From: a bacterium
GTDB taxonomy: Bacteria > UBP6 > UBA1177
Direction of reading: 5' to 3'
DNA: 64,000 nucleotides
NCBI GenBank assembly: GCA_017645765.1
Contig: JAGCNV010000016.1
Location: 100,316-164,315, forward strand
In this document: one piece after another, positions 18,011 through 26,292 of the stretch
Position numbering within the stretch: the first letter of the stretch is position 1
Layout: each line of letters opens with the position of its first letter
Made by a program: the position numbers and the translations under genes
Notes under the pieces: model-generated
The model's database searches: none
Told to the model about the DNA's origin: nothing
What the model saw: only the letters and a program-made list of their open reading frames with translations

Positions 18011-19602
18011 TGTTCGACCTCCTTCGATTCACAATCTTCGCCAAGATAACGTTCGATAATAGCGACTTCTTCAATCGAAAGTTTGAAAAGCTGATAGACA
18101 AATCCGTCAAGTCTTTCAGAAACAGCTGCGAGCTCTTTCTTCAGGGCAACACTCTCTTTCGAAAGAGCCATTTCGCGGTAAATTCTGCGTATCTCAAGCA
18201 CCTCATGCGAAATAAGATTCTGAAAATTCTTTCCGCAAAGCATGAACGGGATCTTGTTGAAATTTTTCTTCAAAAACTTGTTGTGATGCGGGAATTTTAT
18301 TTTATAAAAAAATTCGACAAGCTTTGAATTGAGGTAACCTTCTGCAAAATAGAGATCGATATCGGAAGTGCGCGGGATCACTGCCGCGACATCGTTCATA
18401 AAGTAAAGTCCGTCTTCGTCGTATGCGAAAACAGGTTTTACAGAAAGATAGCGCATAAGGAGTTTTTTGCTTTCGAAACTGCTTTCCGCCGGAATCTGGA
18501 AAAAGGCCTGTGGATCGGGATAGATATATTTTTTGATTTTTGGAGTTCTGAACGGAATGATCTCCTTAGAAGTTACAAGCGGCCTGTAAGCGGCGCTCCG
18601 CCTCAGCGTTTTGACAAGATCGTCAATCGGAGCGTTTCTGAACATTCCGAGGAAAAACCTGAAGTGGTCTCCGCATGTTCCTCCGGCTTTTTCCTCTATT
18701 TTCGAAACAAGAGCCAGCTGATCGGCCGTCACTTTGTCGTTGAACGTGAAAAGATGGTTGAAATCAAGACAGTTGCGGTCAAGTTCGAGCACTTTTCCTT
18801 CGGCAAAATCGCGGATAACGACATTCTGCGGCTGCACAGGAATCAGCCCTTCGACTTTTTTAAACAGCTTAAGTTGCAGAAAATCGTCAAAGCGGTCGAT
18901 TTCTTCCGTTTCAAAATGAGCATAAAGACTTTTTTTATCCTTTCTGGTGAGCGGAGAAGAAAGAAATGTCTTTTTAACCATGAGATAAAAAACGGCGTCG
19001 TATTTCAGCAGAACCGACAGAGTATCAAGCAGACTTTCGCTCGCAAACGGATAGTTTGCCGAATCGTCGACGACAATATCAAAACTCTGCGGCCGAAGCT
19101 GAGTGCCGTCATCGTTCATCAGATCGAACAAAGTCGTCTGCATCGAAATCGAAAGCGCAGCATCTCTCGCCACAGGATAATATTCAATATTTTTGAAAGG
19201 TGATTCTTTTGTCCTTTCGGAAGAGTAGCCGATGAAAAGCTGGATTTTTTTCTCGGTTTCGTAAGGCAGGACTATCGAATCGGTGAGAAGAAGCACTGAC
19301 TGTTTCGGCTGAACTTTGACATTCTGAAGTTCGATCACCTTTTCAGCCGGAAGCGACAGAATCTCGCTGACCGAAAGCGAAAGAACGAAATCACGCCCGA
19401 GTCTGTCGGAAAACTCGTTGTTGAGAACGGAAAAATCGCTTTTTGTTATACCGATTAAAGTGTTTGCCGCCGGCCGCTTGTTCTGAAGTGAAAGCCAGAA
19501 TTTGTTCAGCAGAAAAGCATAAGGATCGGATTTTATCGATTTCTGCTTAACAAACTCGTCGATTTCGTAAAAAAGTTTTACAAGTTTCTTTCTTTTATCC
19601 AT
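18007..19602 (-). CDS. Degenerate TaqI/Eco57I-type N6-adenine methyltransferase-like protein
   Basis: A 531-residue protein that resembles the large single-chain adenine DNA methyltransferases. The C-terminal half fits their target-recognition domain: AYRPLVTSKEI (about 338-348), the FAYDEDGLYF segment (392-401), GYLNSKLVEFFYK (422-434) and the closing LDGFVYQLFKLSIEE (498-512). The middle matches the Rossmann methyltransferase core in pattern, but the catalytic NPPY motif is replaced by FDIVVDDSANYPF (174-186), and motif I (about 103-110) has lost its glycines. It probably binds DNA, or a partner, without methylating. It is first in an operon with a sigma-54 regulator and sensor kinase, with its own promoter. 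No restriction gene is nearby. Family assignment is by eye. Confidence 0.65.
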   Translation of the reverse strand: MDKRKKLVKLFYEIDEFVKQKSIKSDPYAFLLNKFWLSLQNKRPAANTLIGITKSDFSVLNNEFSDRLGRDFVLSLSVSEILSLPAEKVIELQNVKVQPKQSVLLLTDSIVLPYETEKKIQLFIGYSSERTKESPFKNIEYYPVARDAALSISMQTTLFDLMNDDGTQLRPQSFDIVVDDSANYPFASESLLDTLSVLLKYDAVFYLMVKKTFLSSPLTRKDKKSLYAHFETEEIDRFDDFLQLKLFKKVEGLIPVQPQNVVIRDFAEGKVLELDRNCLDFNHLFTFNDKVTADQLALVSKIEEKAGGTCGDHFRFFLGMFRNAPIDDLVKTLRRSAAYRPLVTSKEIIPFRTPKIKKYIYPDPQAFFQIPAESSFESKKLLMRYLSVKPVFAYDEDGLYFMNDVAAVIPRTSDIDLYFAEGYLNSKLVEFFYKIKFPHHNKFLKKNFNKIPFMLCGKNFQNLISHEVLEIRRIYREMALSKESVALKKELAAVSERLDGFVYQLFKLSIEEVAIIERYLGEDCESKEVEQ

Positions 19603-19633
19603 TTTTTCTCACCTTTCAAAGTTCGATAAATTC

Positions 19634-19662
19634 AGTATAGAAACCAAATTTAAAAAAATCAA
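19634..19662 (-). promoter_or_regulatory. Sigma-70-type promoter for the methyltransferase-like/two-component operon
   Basis: Minus-strand TTGATT (19657-19662) and TATACT (19634-19639) with a 17-base spacer, about 32 bases before the start of the methyltransferase-like gene. It sits directly behind the terminator of the previous gene. Matches are 4/6 and 5/6. Confidence 0.72.
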
Positions 19663-19674
19663 GCAATTCAGGGC

Positions 19675-19702
19675 AAAAAAAAAGGGCACCGAAGTGCCCT
19701 TT
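19675..19702 (-). terminator. Rho-independent terminator of the repeat lipoprotein gene
   Basis: On the minus strand, AAAGGGCAC pairs with GTGCCCTTT around a TTCG tetraloop and runs into a T tract. The nine-base perfect stem lies 29 bases after the lipoprotein stop. Confidence 0.93.
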
Positions 19703-19730
19703 AAAAAATCTACCGAATAAAAGTGACAAC

Positions 19731-20939
19731 TTAGTCTGTCGGGTTGTCAGTCGGGTTATCCGTCGGATTGTCAGTCGGGTTATCCGTCGGGTTATCCGTC
19801 GGGTTGTCAGTCGGGTTATCCGTCGGGTTGTCGGTCGGGTTGTCAGTCGGGTTATCCGTCGGGTTGTCAGTCGGGTTATCCGTCGGGTTGTCAGTCGGGT
19901 TATCCGTCGGATTGTCAGTCGGGTTATCCGTCGGGTTGTCAGTCGGGTTATCCGTCGGATTGTCAGTCGGGTTATCCGTCGGGTTGTCGGTCGGGTTATC
20001 CGTCGGGTTGTCGGTCGGATCGGTCGGATCTTCGTCAGCCGGACATTCGATCTCTTTGCCGGAACCGCTTGCGTAAGAAACGCATGTGCAAAGGTCAGCC
20101 GGAGTTGCGACATAACCTTCAGCGCCTTCTTCTACGCCTTCGTTGTAAGCAGCCTGAATGTCTTCAAACTTGTCGGTAAGTCTAGCATCGATTCCGAATT
20201 TGATGGTCTGACCAGCATCGATCGTGCCAGCTTTGCCATAGCAGTACTGGAAAGAACCTTCCGGCATGTCGCCCTGAGCGATCTCTGACGGAGCGTAGGT
20301 GTTGATTGCGATTGTGCACATTTTGTACCAGTCAATGTTCTGACCTTTCCATTTAATGTCAAGAGAAGCGACATTGATCATCGGAGCGAAAGGAGCTCTG
20401 TCGAAATCATCCGGATATTCTTCCATGATCTGGTCAATAGCGTCGAACCACTGATCAGGAACAATTGCCTGGATCTGAAGGTTCGGATAGTTGCCGCTGT
20501 AGCCCATGCCGATAAGAACAACTGATTTCATTCCGTTGGTCAGAGTAGCATTGAGGAAGTAGGACTGCGAAGTCTTAAGGTTGTAGTCCTGATTGTCCTC
20601 AAGATAAAGCGATGTTTTGGTGAGTGTCGTCATGTCGACATCTTCAGCATTTTCATCATTGATGGTGCCTGCACCTTTGAAGGTGTAGTAGTTGTCAAAA
20701 CTCGATGAAGCATAAGCGTCATCAATTTTGCAGGTGTCAGGATTGTTGGTAGGATTCGTCGGATCATCTGTCGATGTCGGATCATCTGTCGATGTCGGAT
20801 CATCTGTCGATGTCGGATCATCTGTCGATGTCGGATCATCTGTCGATGTCGGATCTGTCGGATCATCGCTGTTGCCGCCGCAGCTGACAACGAAGAGGGC
20901 GAGAACGATCGCCACAAGGATTGCTGTGAATTTCTTCAT
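19731..20939 (-). CDS. Repeat-rich surface lipoprotein with PTSTDD and PTDN tandem repeats
   Basis: A 402-residue lipoprotein starting at ATG 20939 behind GGAG; an upstream extension has no ribosome site. Lipobox VVSC with Cys20 followed by Gly. Directly after the anchor are five PTSTDD repeats, then a globular domain of roughly 240 residues with a handful of cysteines (including CKIDD, CTCVSYASG), and finally 23 PTDN repeats running to the C-terminus. Both repeat tracts are acidic and proline/threonine rich, probably extended and possibly wall-spanning or O-glycosylated. The globular part shows no family I recognise. It is a monocistronic unit with its own promoter and terminator. Confidence 0.85.
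   Translation of the reverse strand: MKKFTAILVAIVLALFVVSCGGNSDDPTDPTSTDDPTSTDDPTSTDDPTSTDDPTSTDDPTNPTNNPDTCKIDDAYASSSFDNYYTFKGAGTINDENAEDVDMTTLTKTSLYLEDNQDYNLKTSQSYFLNATLTNGMKSVVLIGMGYSGNYPNLQIQAIVPDQWFDAIDQIMEEYPDDFDRAPFAPMINVASLDIKWKGQNIDWYKMCTIAINTYAPSEIAQGDMPEGSFQYCYGKAGTIDAGQTIKFGIDARLTDKFEDIQAAYNEGVEEGAEGYVATPADLCTCVSYASGSGKEIECPADEDPTDPTDNPTDNPTDNPTDNPTDNPTDNPTDNPTDNPTDNPTDNPTDNPTDNPTDNPTDNPTDNPTDNPTDNPTDNPTDNPTDNPTDNPTDNPTDNPTD
19738..20013 (-). repeat. 23 tandem copies of a 12-bp unit encoding PTDN
   Basis: Plus-strand unit GTCGGGTTRTCM repeats 23 times without interruption. Two variants (ending TTGTCA/TTGTCG and TTATCC) mostly alternate, giving a 24-bp higher-order period. The unit length is a multiple of three, so copy changes lengthen the protein without a frameshift. 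Confidence 0.97.
20761..20850 (-). repeat. Five tandem copies of an 18-bp unit encoding PTSTDD
   Basis: Five identical copies of GGATCATCTGTCGATGTC on the plus strand, in frame in the lipoprotein gene just after the lipid anchor. Perfect identity suggests recent expansion. Confidence 0.97.
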
Positions 20940-21006
20940 TTCAATTCTCCTAAAAAAAGTTAGTAAAAAAAAAACCTCAATTTCATGTTGTAAAAAAACC
21001 GTCTGA

Positions 21007-21035
21007 AATTTTAAAGTCACCTTTTTTTTTGTCAA
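21007..21035 (-). promoter_or_regulatory. Possible promoter of the repeat lipoprotein gene
   Basis: A perfect minus-strand TTGACA (21030-21035) is followed after 17 bases by AAAATT (21007-21012), a weak -10. It sits between the OPT transporter stop and the lipoprotein start. The -35 is convincing; the -10 is not certain. Confidence 0.45.
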
Positions 21036-21089
21036 GTAAAAAAACAAAAAAACGCCTCAACTGAAAAAAAACAACAAAAACGGTAACTT

Positions 21090-22949
21090 TTAACCGCCGA
21101 AAACAGTTGAAAGCAGAATTATAAACACTCCGGCAAGCGATTCGCCGGCAATAATTCCCGAAGCCGCAGGAACTATGTATTCCTCAAGCGATTTCTTTTT
21201 ATGTTCGATGATAAGAACGATCAGAGCTCCCAGGAACATCGAAAGCGAGTTCCAGAACGGAATAACGAAAGCGAGACCTATACCCATCGACGACGGGATG
21301 AATTTCGCCGCTTTCGGGAACCATTTTTCGAGAAGCGGAATGATCACACCGACCGCAACACCGATTATCATTGCGATTTTAGCGGTTGAATGAAGCGTCG
21401 AGAAGCCCTGAGCCAACAGATCCGCGACTCTCGACCAGACCTGAGCCGCCGGAGCCGGGAAGTAGTCGCTTCCGAGAACGTCAGGTGTCGGAACGATGAG
21501 GTAGAACGCCGGAACGATTACCGCTGTTCCCGCAAAAATGCCGAGAAACTGCGCGAGGAACATTTTTCTCGGGCTTGCGCCGAGGATGTATCCCGTTTTG
21601 AGGTCGGTGAGAAGGTCTGCCGAAGATCCTGCTATACCCGAAGTGATCGAAGCTGTCATAAGAGTCGTGACCTTGCTGCCGGGACGGAGCATTCCATAAA
21701 AAGCCTGCGTTACCTGACCGAGCGCGCCGACGGGAGTCGTGTCGGTTTCGCCTGTCGCGCGGCATGCAACGATCGAAAGGAAGAACGAAAGAATGACCGC
21801 AAGCACCGAGACCCAGACCGGAATGTCGAACGCGAAAAGCATGATGAGGGCGATACCTGTGCCGCCGACAACAATGCCCCAGAAGAACCAGCTCATCGGA
21901 ACTTCGACTTTTTCGATTTCGGAAAGTTCCCGTTTTTTGGTCGAGAAAAGGTCTTTGAGCGAGGCGAACGCCTTCAGAGCGACTTTCCACTGCATAAGGA
22001 ACGACGTGAATCCTGCCGCGACCATGACAGGTGCGCCGAACCAGAGGCTCCAGCTGCTGATACCGCGGTAGCCGAGTTCCGTTATCGCACCGATTTTGAA
22101 CATATAAGGTGCTAAAACTATATAATTAAGTATCGCTCCGAAGAGAATGCTCCATGCCGTCCGCCAGCCCATGATCCCGCCTGCCGCGACCATGATGAGG
22201 CTCGTTTCCATCGAAACTGTGTATTCTGCAAGTTTTTCGCCGAAAACCGCATAGGTGTATTTGATCCACTCGAAAAAGTCACGAATTACAGTGAGAACCG
22301 CGCCGCCAAGCGCGAAACCGAGAAGCGTACGCGTCTGTTTTTTGCTTTCCTCGCCTGCATAAAGGCTTTTAAGCGTCTCGGCGGTTGCAGTTCCAGACGG
22401 AAACGGCAGCTTTTCCATGTTGATCATCTGTTTTTTCATCGGTATCGCCATGACGACGCCCGCAATTCCGAGAAAAACAGTCCACGCCGTGAGCACCCAG
22501 AAGTTGAGATGCTGCCCGGTGATTAAAATGTAAGCCGCAATTGCACTTACCATCGTTCCGCCCGTCGTATAGCCGGCGCTCGAAGCAGTAGATTTCATCG
22601 AATTGTTTTCGAGAAGAGTCATGTCGGTCTTAAAAATTTTCGGAAAAATGACGCGCAGCAGTTTCCAGATGCTGAACGAAAGTACGCACGCCGTGATCGT
22701 TACACCAAGTCCCCAGCCTGTTTTGAGGCCGATGTAAAGGTTCGTGAGGCTCATAAGACCGCCGATGATCATTCCCATGACGACTGCGCGGACTGTAAGC
22801 TGTTTGACATCGCCCTGATAGACGTTTTTCAGCCACTGGCGGTCGTCTTCCTCGTACTGCTCCTCCAAAGTGAGCGGTCTTTTCGGCGAATTTTCAGCCG
22901 CCGCACCGTTTTCAGCAGACAATTTTTCGTTTTTGTTTTCTTCTGACAT
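21090..22949 (-). CDS. OPT family oligopeptide transporter
   Basis: A 619-residue protein with a soluble charged N-terminus (1-50) and about 14-16 hydrophobic helices. The opening helix pattern (MGMIIGGLMSLTNLYIGLKTGWG) and later SSADLLTDLKTGYILGASPRK and AAQVW segments fit the bacterial oligopeptide transporter (OPT) family, which imports small peptides, or in some cases metal chelates, with protons. The final helices repeat glycine-rich packing. The start is ATG 22949 with AGG upstream. It lies downstream of the coiled-coil gene with a 52-base gap, perhaps co-transcribed. Substrate cannot be told from sequence. Confidence 0.9.
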   Translation of the reverse strand: MSEENKNEKLSAENGAAAENSPKRPLTLEEQYEEDDRQWLKNVYQGDVKQLTVRAVVMGMIIGGLMSLTNLYIGLKTGWGLGVTITACVLSFSIWKLLRVIFPKIFKTDMTLLENNSMKSTASSAGYTTGGTMVSAIAAYILITGQHLNFWVLTAWTVFLGIAGVVMAIPMKKQMINMEKLPFPSGTATAETLKSLYAGEESKKQTRTLLGFALGGAVLTVIRDFFEWIKYTYAVFGEKLAEYTVSMETSLIMVAAGGIMGWRTAWSILFGAILNYIVLAPYMFKIGAITELGYRGISSWSLWFGAPVMVAAGFTSFLMQWKVALKAFASLKDLFSTKKRELSEIEKVEVPMSWFFWGIVVGGTGIALIMLFAFDIPVWVSVLAVILSFFLSIVACRATGETDTTPVGALGQVTQAFYGMLRPGSKVTTLMTASITSGIAGSSADLLTDLKTGYILGASPRKMFLAQFLGIFAGTAVIVPAFYLIVPTPDVLGSDYFPAPAAQVWSRVADLLAQGFSTLHSTAKIAMIIGVAVGVIIPLLEKWFPKAAKFIPSSMGIGLAFVIPFWNSLSMFLGALIVLIIEHKKKSLEEYIVPAASGIIAGESLAGVFIILLSTVFGG

Positions 22950-23001
22950 TGAAACCTCTGATTTTTAAAAAGTGAAAGTTAAAAGAAAATTTTCGATGGA
23001 A

Positions 23002-26000
23002 CTAATCCTCTGAATCGCCGCTGTCCTTGGTATCTTCGATGAGAGCAAGGACTCTGAGATAGTAAGCACTCCTCGGACTGAGTTCCTTTCTGAGCTTGAT
23101 GAGGACTTTCTTTGCAGCACTTACGTCACCCGCCTGAAGGTCAGCATAAGCTCTGTCGAACATTGCGGCAGCGGTCTTTTCGATCTCTTTAAGACCGTTC
23201 TGGGCAGATTTGCTGTTTGCATCAGCATAGAGAGCGTCGAAGAAGTATTTTCTAGCCTCGGCAATGTTTTCGTCTTTCAGGAGTTCCATTCCCTGAGCAG
23301 CAAGCGCATCGGCTTTGACTGCATTGAGCTGTTTCGTGTATGCACTGTATTCGTAGTTTCTGTCTCTTTCCTCTTTAAATTCGCTTCCGCCTGCGACAGA
23401 AATCGATTTTGACTTGATGAGATCGTCAACTTTAGCCTTGTACTGCTTTTCGATGTTGTTTTTCGCCTGCTCGTACTTCGCTTTTGCGGCCTCTTCACGC
23501 TTTTCGGCAGCCTTGAGGTTTGCTTCGTGCGCAGCTTTTCTCTTTGCGGCAGCCTTTTCCCACTCGTCTTTCATTGTATCTGTTCTCTTTTCGGCAGCTT
23601 CAAGTTCAGCGCGTAATCTAACCTCATCTTTTTCTTTGCCGGCGATCATTTTTTTCGAGTTACTTTCAAGCTGGGCGATCTTGCCGTTTATCGCTTTTTT
23701 GTCGGTCTCAGCCTTTTTCTCGTATTTCGCATAGACCGCCTGTTTTTCTTTTTCTATCGCGTTTTCGTTAGCGTCTTTCTTCTGTTCGATCGCGACTTCG
23801 ATATCGTTCACCTTCTTTTCAGCGGCAGCCTTTTTGTTTTCAAGCTGAAGAGCGAGAGCGTCTTTCGTCTTTTCAGTGTTTGCATCAGCTGTTTCGCGCT
23901 GTTTTTCAAGAGCGGCGAGCTGTTTTCTCTTTTCAGCAGAAGTTTTGTCGTAAGCAGCCTTTCTCTGTTTAGCCTTTGCGTTTCTTTCAGCTTCGCGTTT
24001 GGCAGCACGACCTTCGATCTCTCTGATCTTGTTGTTCTTGTTTGCGTTGATAGTAGCCTGTTTCTTTTTGATATCCTTTTCGAAAGCGGCCTTTTCCTGC
24101 TCGACTTTCTTCATTTCGGCGTTAAGAGCCTTTTTCTCTGCTTCCTTTTTAGCTTTGAAAGCGGCAGTTTCCTTCTTGATCTCAGCCTCGCCTTTCTTCT
24201 GATCAGCGTCGATCTTAGCCTGTTCAGCCTTATAGTTTTTCGTTATTGCAACAGTCTCTTTTTCCACGAATTTGTCGTGACCGTCCTCGAAAGCAGCGAG
24301 ATCCTTCGAAGCAGCAGCCTGATCTTTTTTAAGTTTCTGCCACTTCGGATCTTTTTCGTATTTCTCCACTTTATCCTGAATTTCGAACATCTGGGTTTCT
24401 ATGGTTTCGACTTTCTTTGCACGTTCAGCCTGACCTTTGCTGTAAGCCTGTTCAGCCTTTTCTTCGGCAGCGCTTTTTTCAGATTCGAACTTGCGCTCGG
24501 CCTCATCTCTCTTTTTGTCGAAATTTTCCTGATTCTTGCTGAGTTTTTCCTCCTGTTTGTCGTTGTAATCGCTGATTTCGGAGTCTATTTTGTCAAATTT
24601 GTCAGTATAAGAGGAAAGTTTTTTGTCGTAATCCTCAAGCTGTTTATTAAGGTTTTCTGTCTCGTCGTCAGCCTTTTTCTCAGCAGCTTCGAGGTCTTTT
24701 GAATCCTTTGCTTCGGCATCAGCTATAGCCTTGTCGAACTTTTCCGATTCTTTCTGCTCTTCAGCTTCGAAATCACCTTCCATTTTTTCAACTTCTTTAG
24801 AAAGTTTAGCGATCTGCTTTTCAAGGTCGGAATTCGATTTTTCGAGAGCCTGCATCTTGTCGTTATACTCTTTTTCAGCAGCTTCTATATCGGCTTTGGA
24901 CTGTTTTTTGGTCTGAATGAGCTGTTTTTTGAGGTCTTTGCTTCCTTTTTTGTATTTCTCATCGATAGCCGCGATCTCTGCTTCGATCTCTTTCTGGTAG
25001 ATCTCTTCGGCCGGTCTTTCGTCTTCGAGCTGTTTGTTCAGCTTTTCGATCTCTCTGTCGGTCTTTTTGAGCTTGTCACGGTAGATCGCATCCATATTTT
25101 CGACATTTTCTCTGAGAGTTTCGAGCTTTTTCTGATGTTCGCGCTCCTGTTTTTTCTCAGCTTTTGCCTGTTTTTTCTCGTCCTGCTCGAATTTTTCGTT
25201 GAGCTTTTTCTGCTCGTCGAGTTTTCCGGCCATAGAATCTTCGAGTTTTTTCATTTCGCCGTCGCGCCATACCGAAATGGTCTTCATCTCTTTCTTGACG
25301 CTTTTGAAAGCACGTCTCGCCTTGTCGTATTCATCTTTTCCGGGCTCGTTGTAACGGCGTTTTTTATTGGTTTCCTTGACGAACTGAAGCTCTTTATAAC
25401 CTTTTTCCCTGAGTTCGAGATCCTTTCTTTCGATTTTGTTGACAGTGTCGACAGCTCTTGAAGCATCGCCGTTTTTGGTCATCGATTTAGCATCATCAAG
25501 AGCCTGCATTATTTCATCAACTGTATCGGCAAAAGAAACGCTTTCGGCCTTTCTGAAAAGAGATGAAGCCTCTTTGCCTTTACCTGCTTTATATGCTTTG
25601 AACGCAGAACGCAGAGTTTCCTTTTTCTCCCTTTCGGTCATTTGAGGAGCTTCTTCTTTCTGAGGAGCAGCTTCTTCAGCTTCTTCAGCCTCTTCCTCGT
25701 CGCCTCCTTCTTCACCGCCTTCCGAAAGTTTTGTAATTGCATCCATAAGTTTTGCCGCAACTTCCGAAGCGAAATCTTCGGCATCTGTATCGCCAGCGAC
25801 ATCGACATTCTGTTTTTTGGCAATCTTGCCGTTTTTGTCGAAGATGTAAAGGATAGCAGTGAAACCTTCGTCGTTAGCCTTTACGACCGGGAAAAGGACA
25901 TACTGCGATTTTTTTAACTTTTTGGCCTCTTCACGGGCACATTTAAGCTTCACGCCGCACTTTTTGAACTTGCCTGACGCAGCGGAATCTATGTCGGAAA

Positions 26001-26175
26001 GCTGAGCACCCTTAACGGTTTTGTAAAGGATTTTAAACTCTTTTGCGAGACTTTTAGCCATTGACGCCGCATCGCTATCACCCGCAGCCGGAACAACCGC
26101 CATTTTGGGATCTGCTGCGAAAAGAGAAAGAGAAACAAAAAGCATAAGCACCAGAATAAAAGATTTTCTGACCAT
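23002..26175 (-). CDS. Large secreted coiled-coil protein with TolB-N-like head and TPR tail
   Basis: A 1057-residue protein. The start is ATG 26175, since GGATGG upstream fits it and the residues then form a signal peptide (cleavage after LFAA, about 21); ATGs further upstream do not. Residues about 25-145 form a small alpha/beta domain reminiscent of the TolB-N/CsgG-like folds found in myxobacterial envelope proteins, with two cysteines (CGVKLKC). An acidic stretch (EEGGDEEEAEEAEE) leads to some 750 residues of near-continuous Lys/Glu/Ala coiled coil. The last ~90 residues look like TPR helices. It is presumably a periplasmic rod or spacer. RodA is encoded upstream in the same direction. 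I know no named family for the whole. Confidence 0.8.
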   Translation of the reverse strand: MVRKSFILVLMLFVSLSLFAADPKMAVVPAAGDSDAASMAKSLAKEFKILYKTVKGAQLSDIDSAASGKFKKCGVKLKCAREEAKKLKKSQYVLFPVVKANDEGFTAILYIFDKNGKIAKKQNVDVAGDTDAEDFASEVAAKLMDAITKLSEGGEEGGDEEEAEEAEEAAPQKEEAPQMTEREKKETLRSAFKAYKAGKGKEASSLFRKAESVSFADTVDEIMQALDDAKSMTKNGDASRAVDTVNKIERKDLELREKGYKELQFVKETNKKRRYNEPGKDEYDKARRAFKSVKKEMKTISVWRDGEMKKLEDSMAGKLDEQKKLNEKFEQDEKKQAKAEKKQEREHQKKLETLRENVENMDAIYRDKLKKTDREIEKLNKQLEDERPAEEIYQKEIEAEIAAIDEKYKKGSKDLKKQLIQTKKQSKADIEAAEKEYNDKMQALEKSNSDLEKQIAKLSKEVEKMEGDFEAEEQKESEKFDKAIADAEAKDSKDLEAAEKKADDETENLNKQLEDYDKKLSSYTDKFDKIDSEISDYNDKQEEKLSKNQENFDKKRDEAERKFESEKSAAEEKAEQAYSKGQAERAKKVETIETQMFEIQDKVEKYEKDPKWQKLKKDQAAASKDLAAFEDGHDKFVEKETVAITKNYKAEQAKIDADQKKGEAEIKKETAAFKAKKEAEKKALNAEMKKVEQEKAAFEKDIKKKQATINANKNNKIREIEGRAAKREAERNAKAKQRKAAYDKTSAEKRKQLAALEKQRETADANTEKTKDALALQLENKKAAAEKKVNDIEVAIEQKKDANENAIEKEKQAVYAKYEKKAETDKKAINGKIAQLESNSKKMIAGKEKDEVRLRAELEAAEKRTDTMKDEWEKAAAKRKAAHEANLKAAEKREEAAKAKYEQAKNNIEKQYKAKVDDLIKSKSISVAGGSEFKEERDRNYEYSAYTKQLNAVKADALAAQGMELLKDENIAEARKYFFDALYADANSKSAQNGLKEIEKTAAAMFDRAYADLQAGDVSAAKKVLIKLRKELSPRSAYYLRVLALIEDTKDSGDSED

Positions 26176-26292
26176 TTTTTCCATCCTTTTTATAGTGAAT
26201 AATTCCAAAAAACGTCTAAATTTTTGATAAATAACAAAAAAGCGCGCGAAAGGTAACGAAAAGAGCTTTTCTTGTCAATTTTTTGCGCCGAA

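Noticed and set aside
18007-19602. Functional restriction-modification methyltransferase
   Set aside because: The NPPY catalytic motif is absent, motif I is degraded and there is no restriction enzyme gene nearby.
19738-20013. CRISPR-like periodic array
   Set aside because: The units are adjacent 12-bp copies with no unique spacers, and they are in frame in a lipoprotein gene.
19744-20076. Plus-strand open frame reading SVGL repeats
   Set aside because: It is the antisense of the PTDN repeats; open only because the repeat has no stop in that frame, with no ribosome site.
21390-22115. Long plus-strand frame of 241 codons within the OPT transporter
   Set aside because: Highly charged Arg/Asp/Glu composition, antisense to a strong membrane protein gene, without any family pattern.
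24277-24702. Plus-strand hydrophobic frame that looks like a membrane protein
   Set aside because: Antisense of a Lys/Glu-rich coiled coil produces Phe/Leu/Ser-rich frames; no ribosome site, and it lies inside a confident gene.
26230-26280. Promoter for the coiled-coil gene with TTGACA at 26273-26278
   Set aside because: The -35 is perfect, but the only hexamers at proper distance (TTACCT, TACCTT) are poor -10 elements, so I did not list it.
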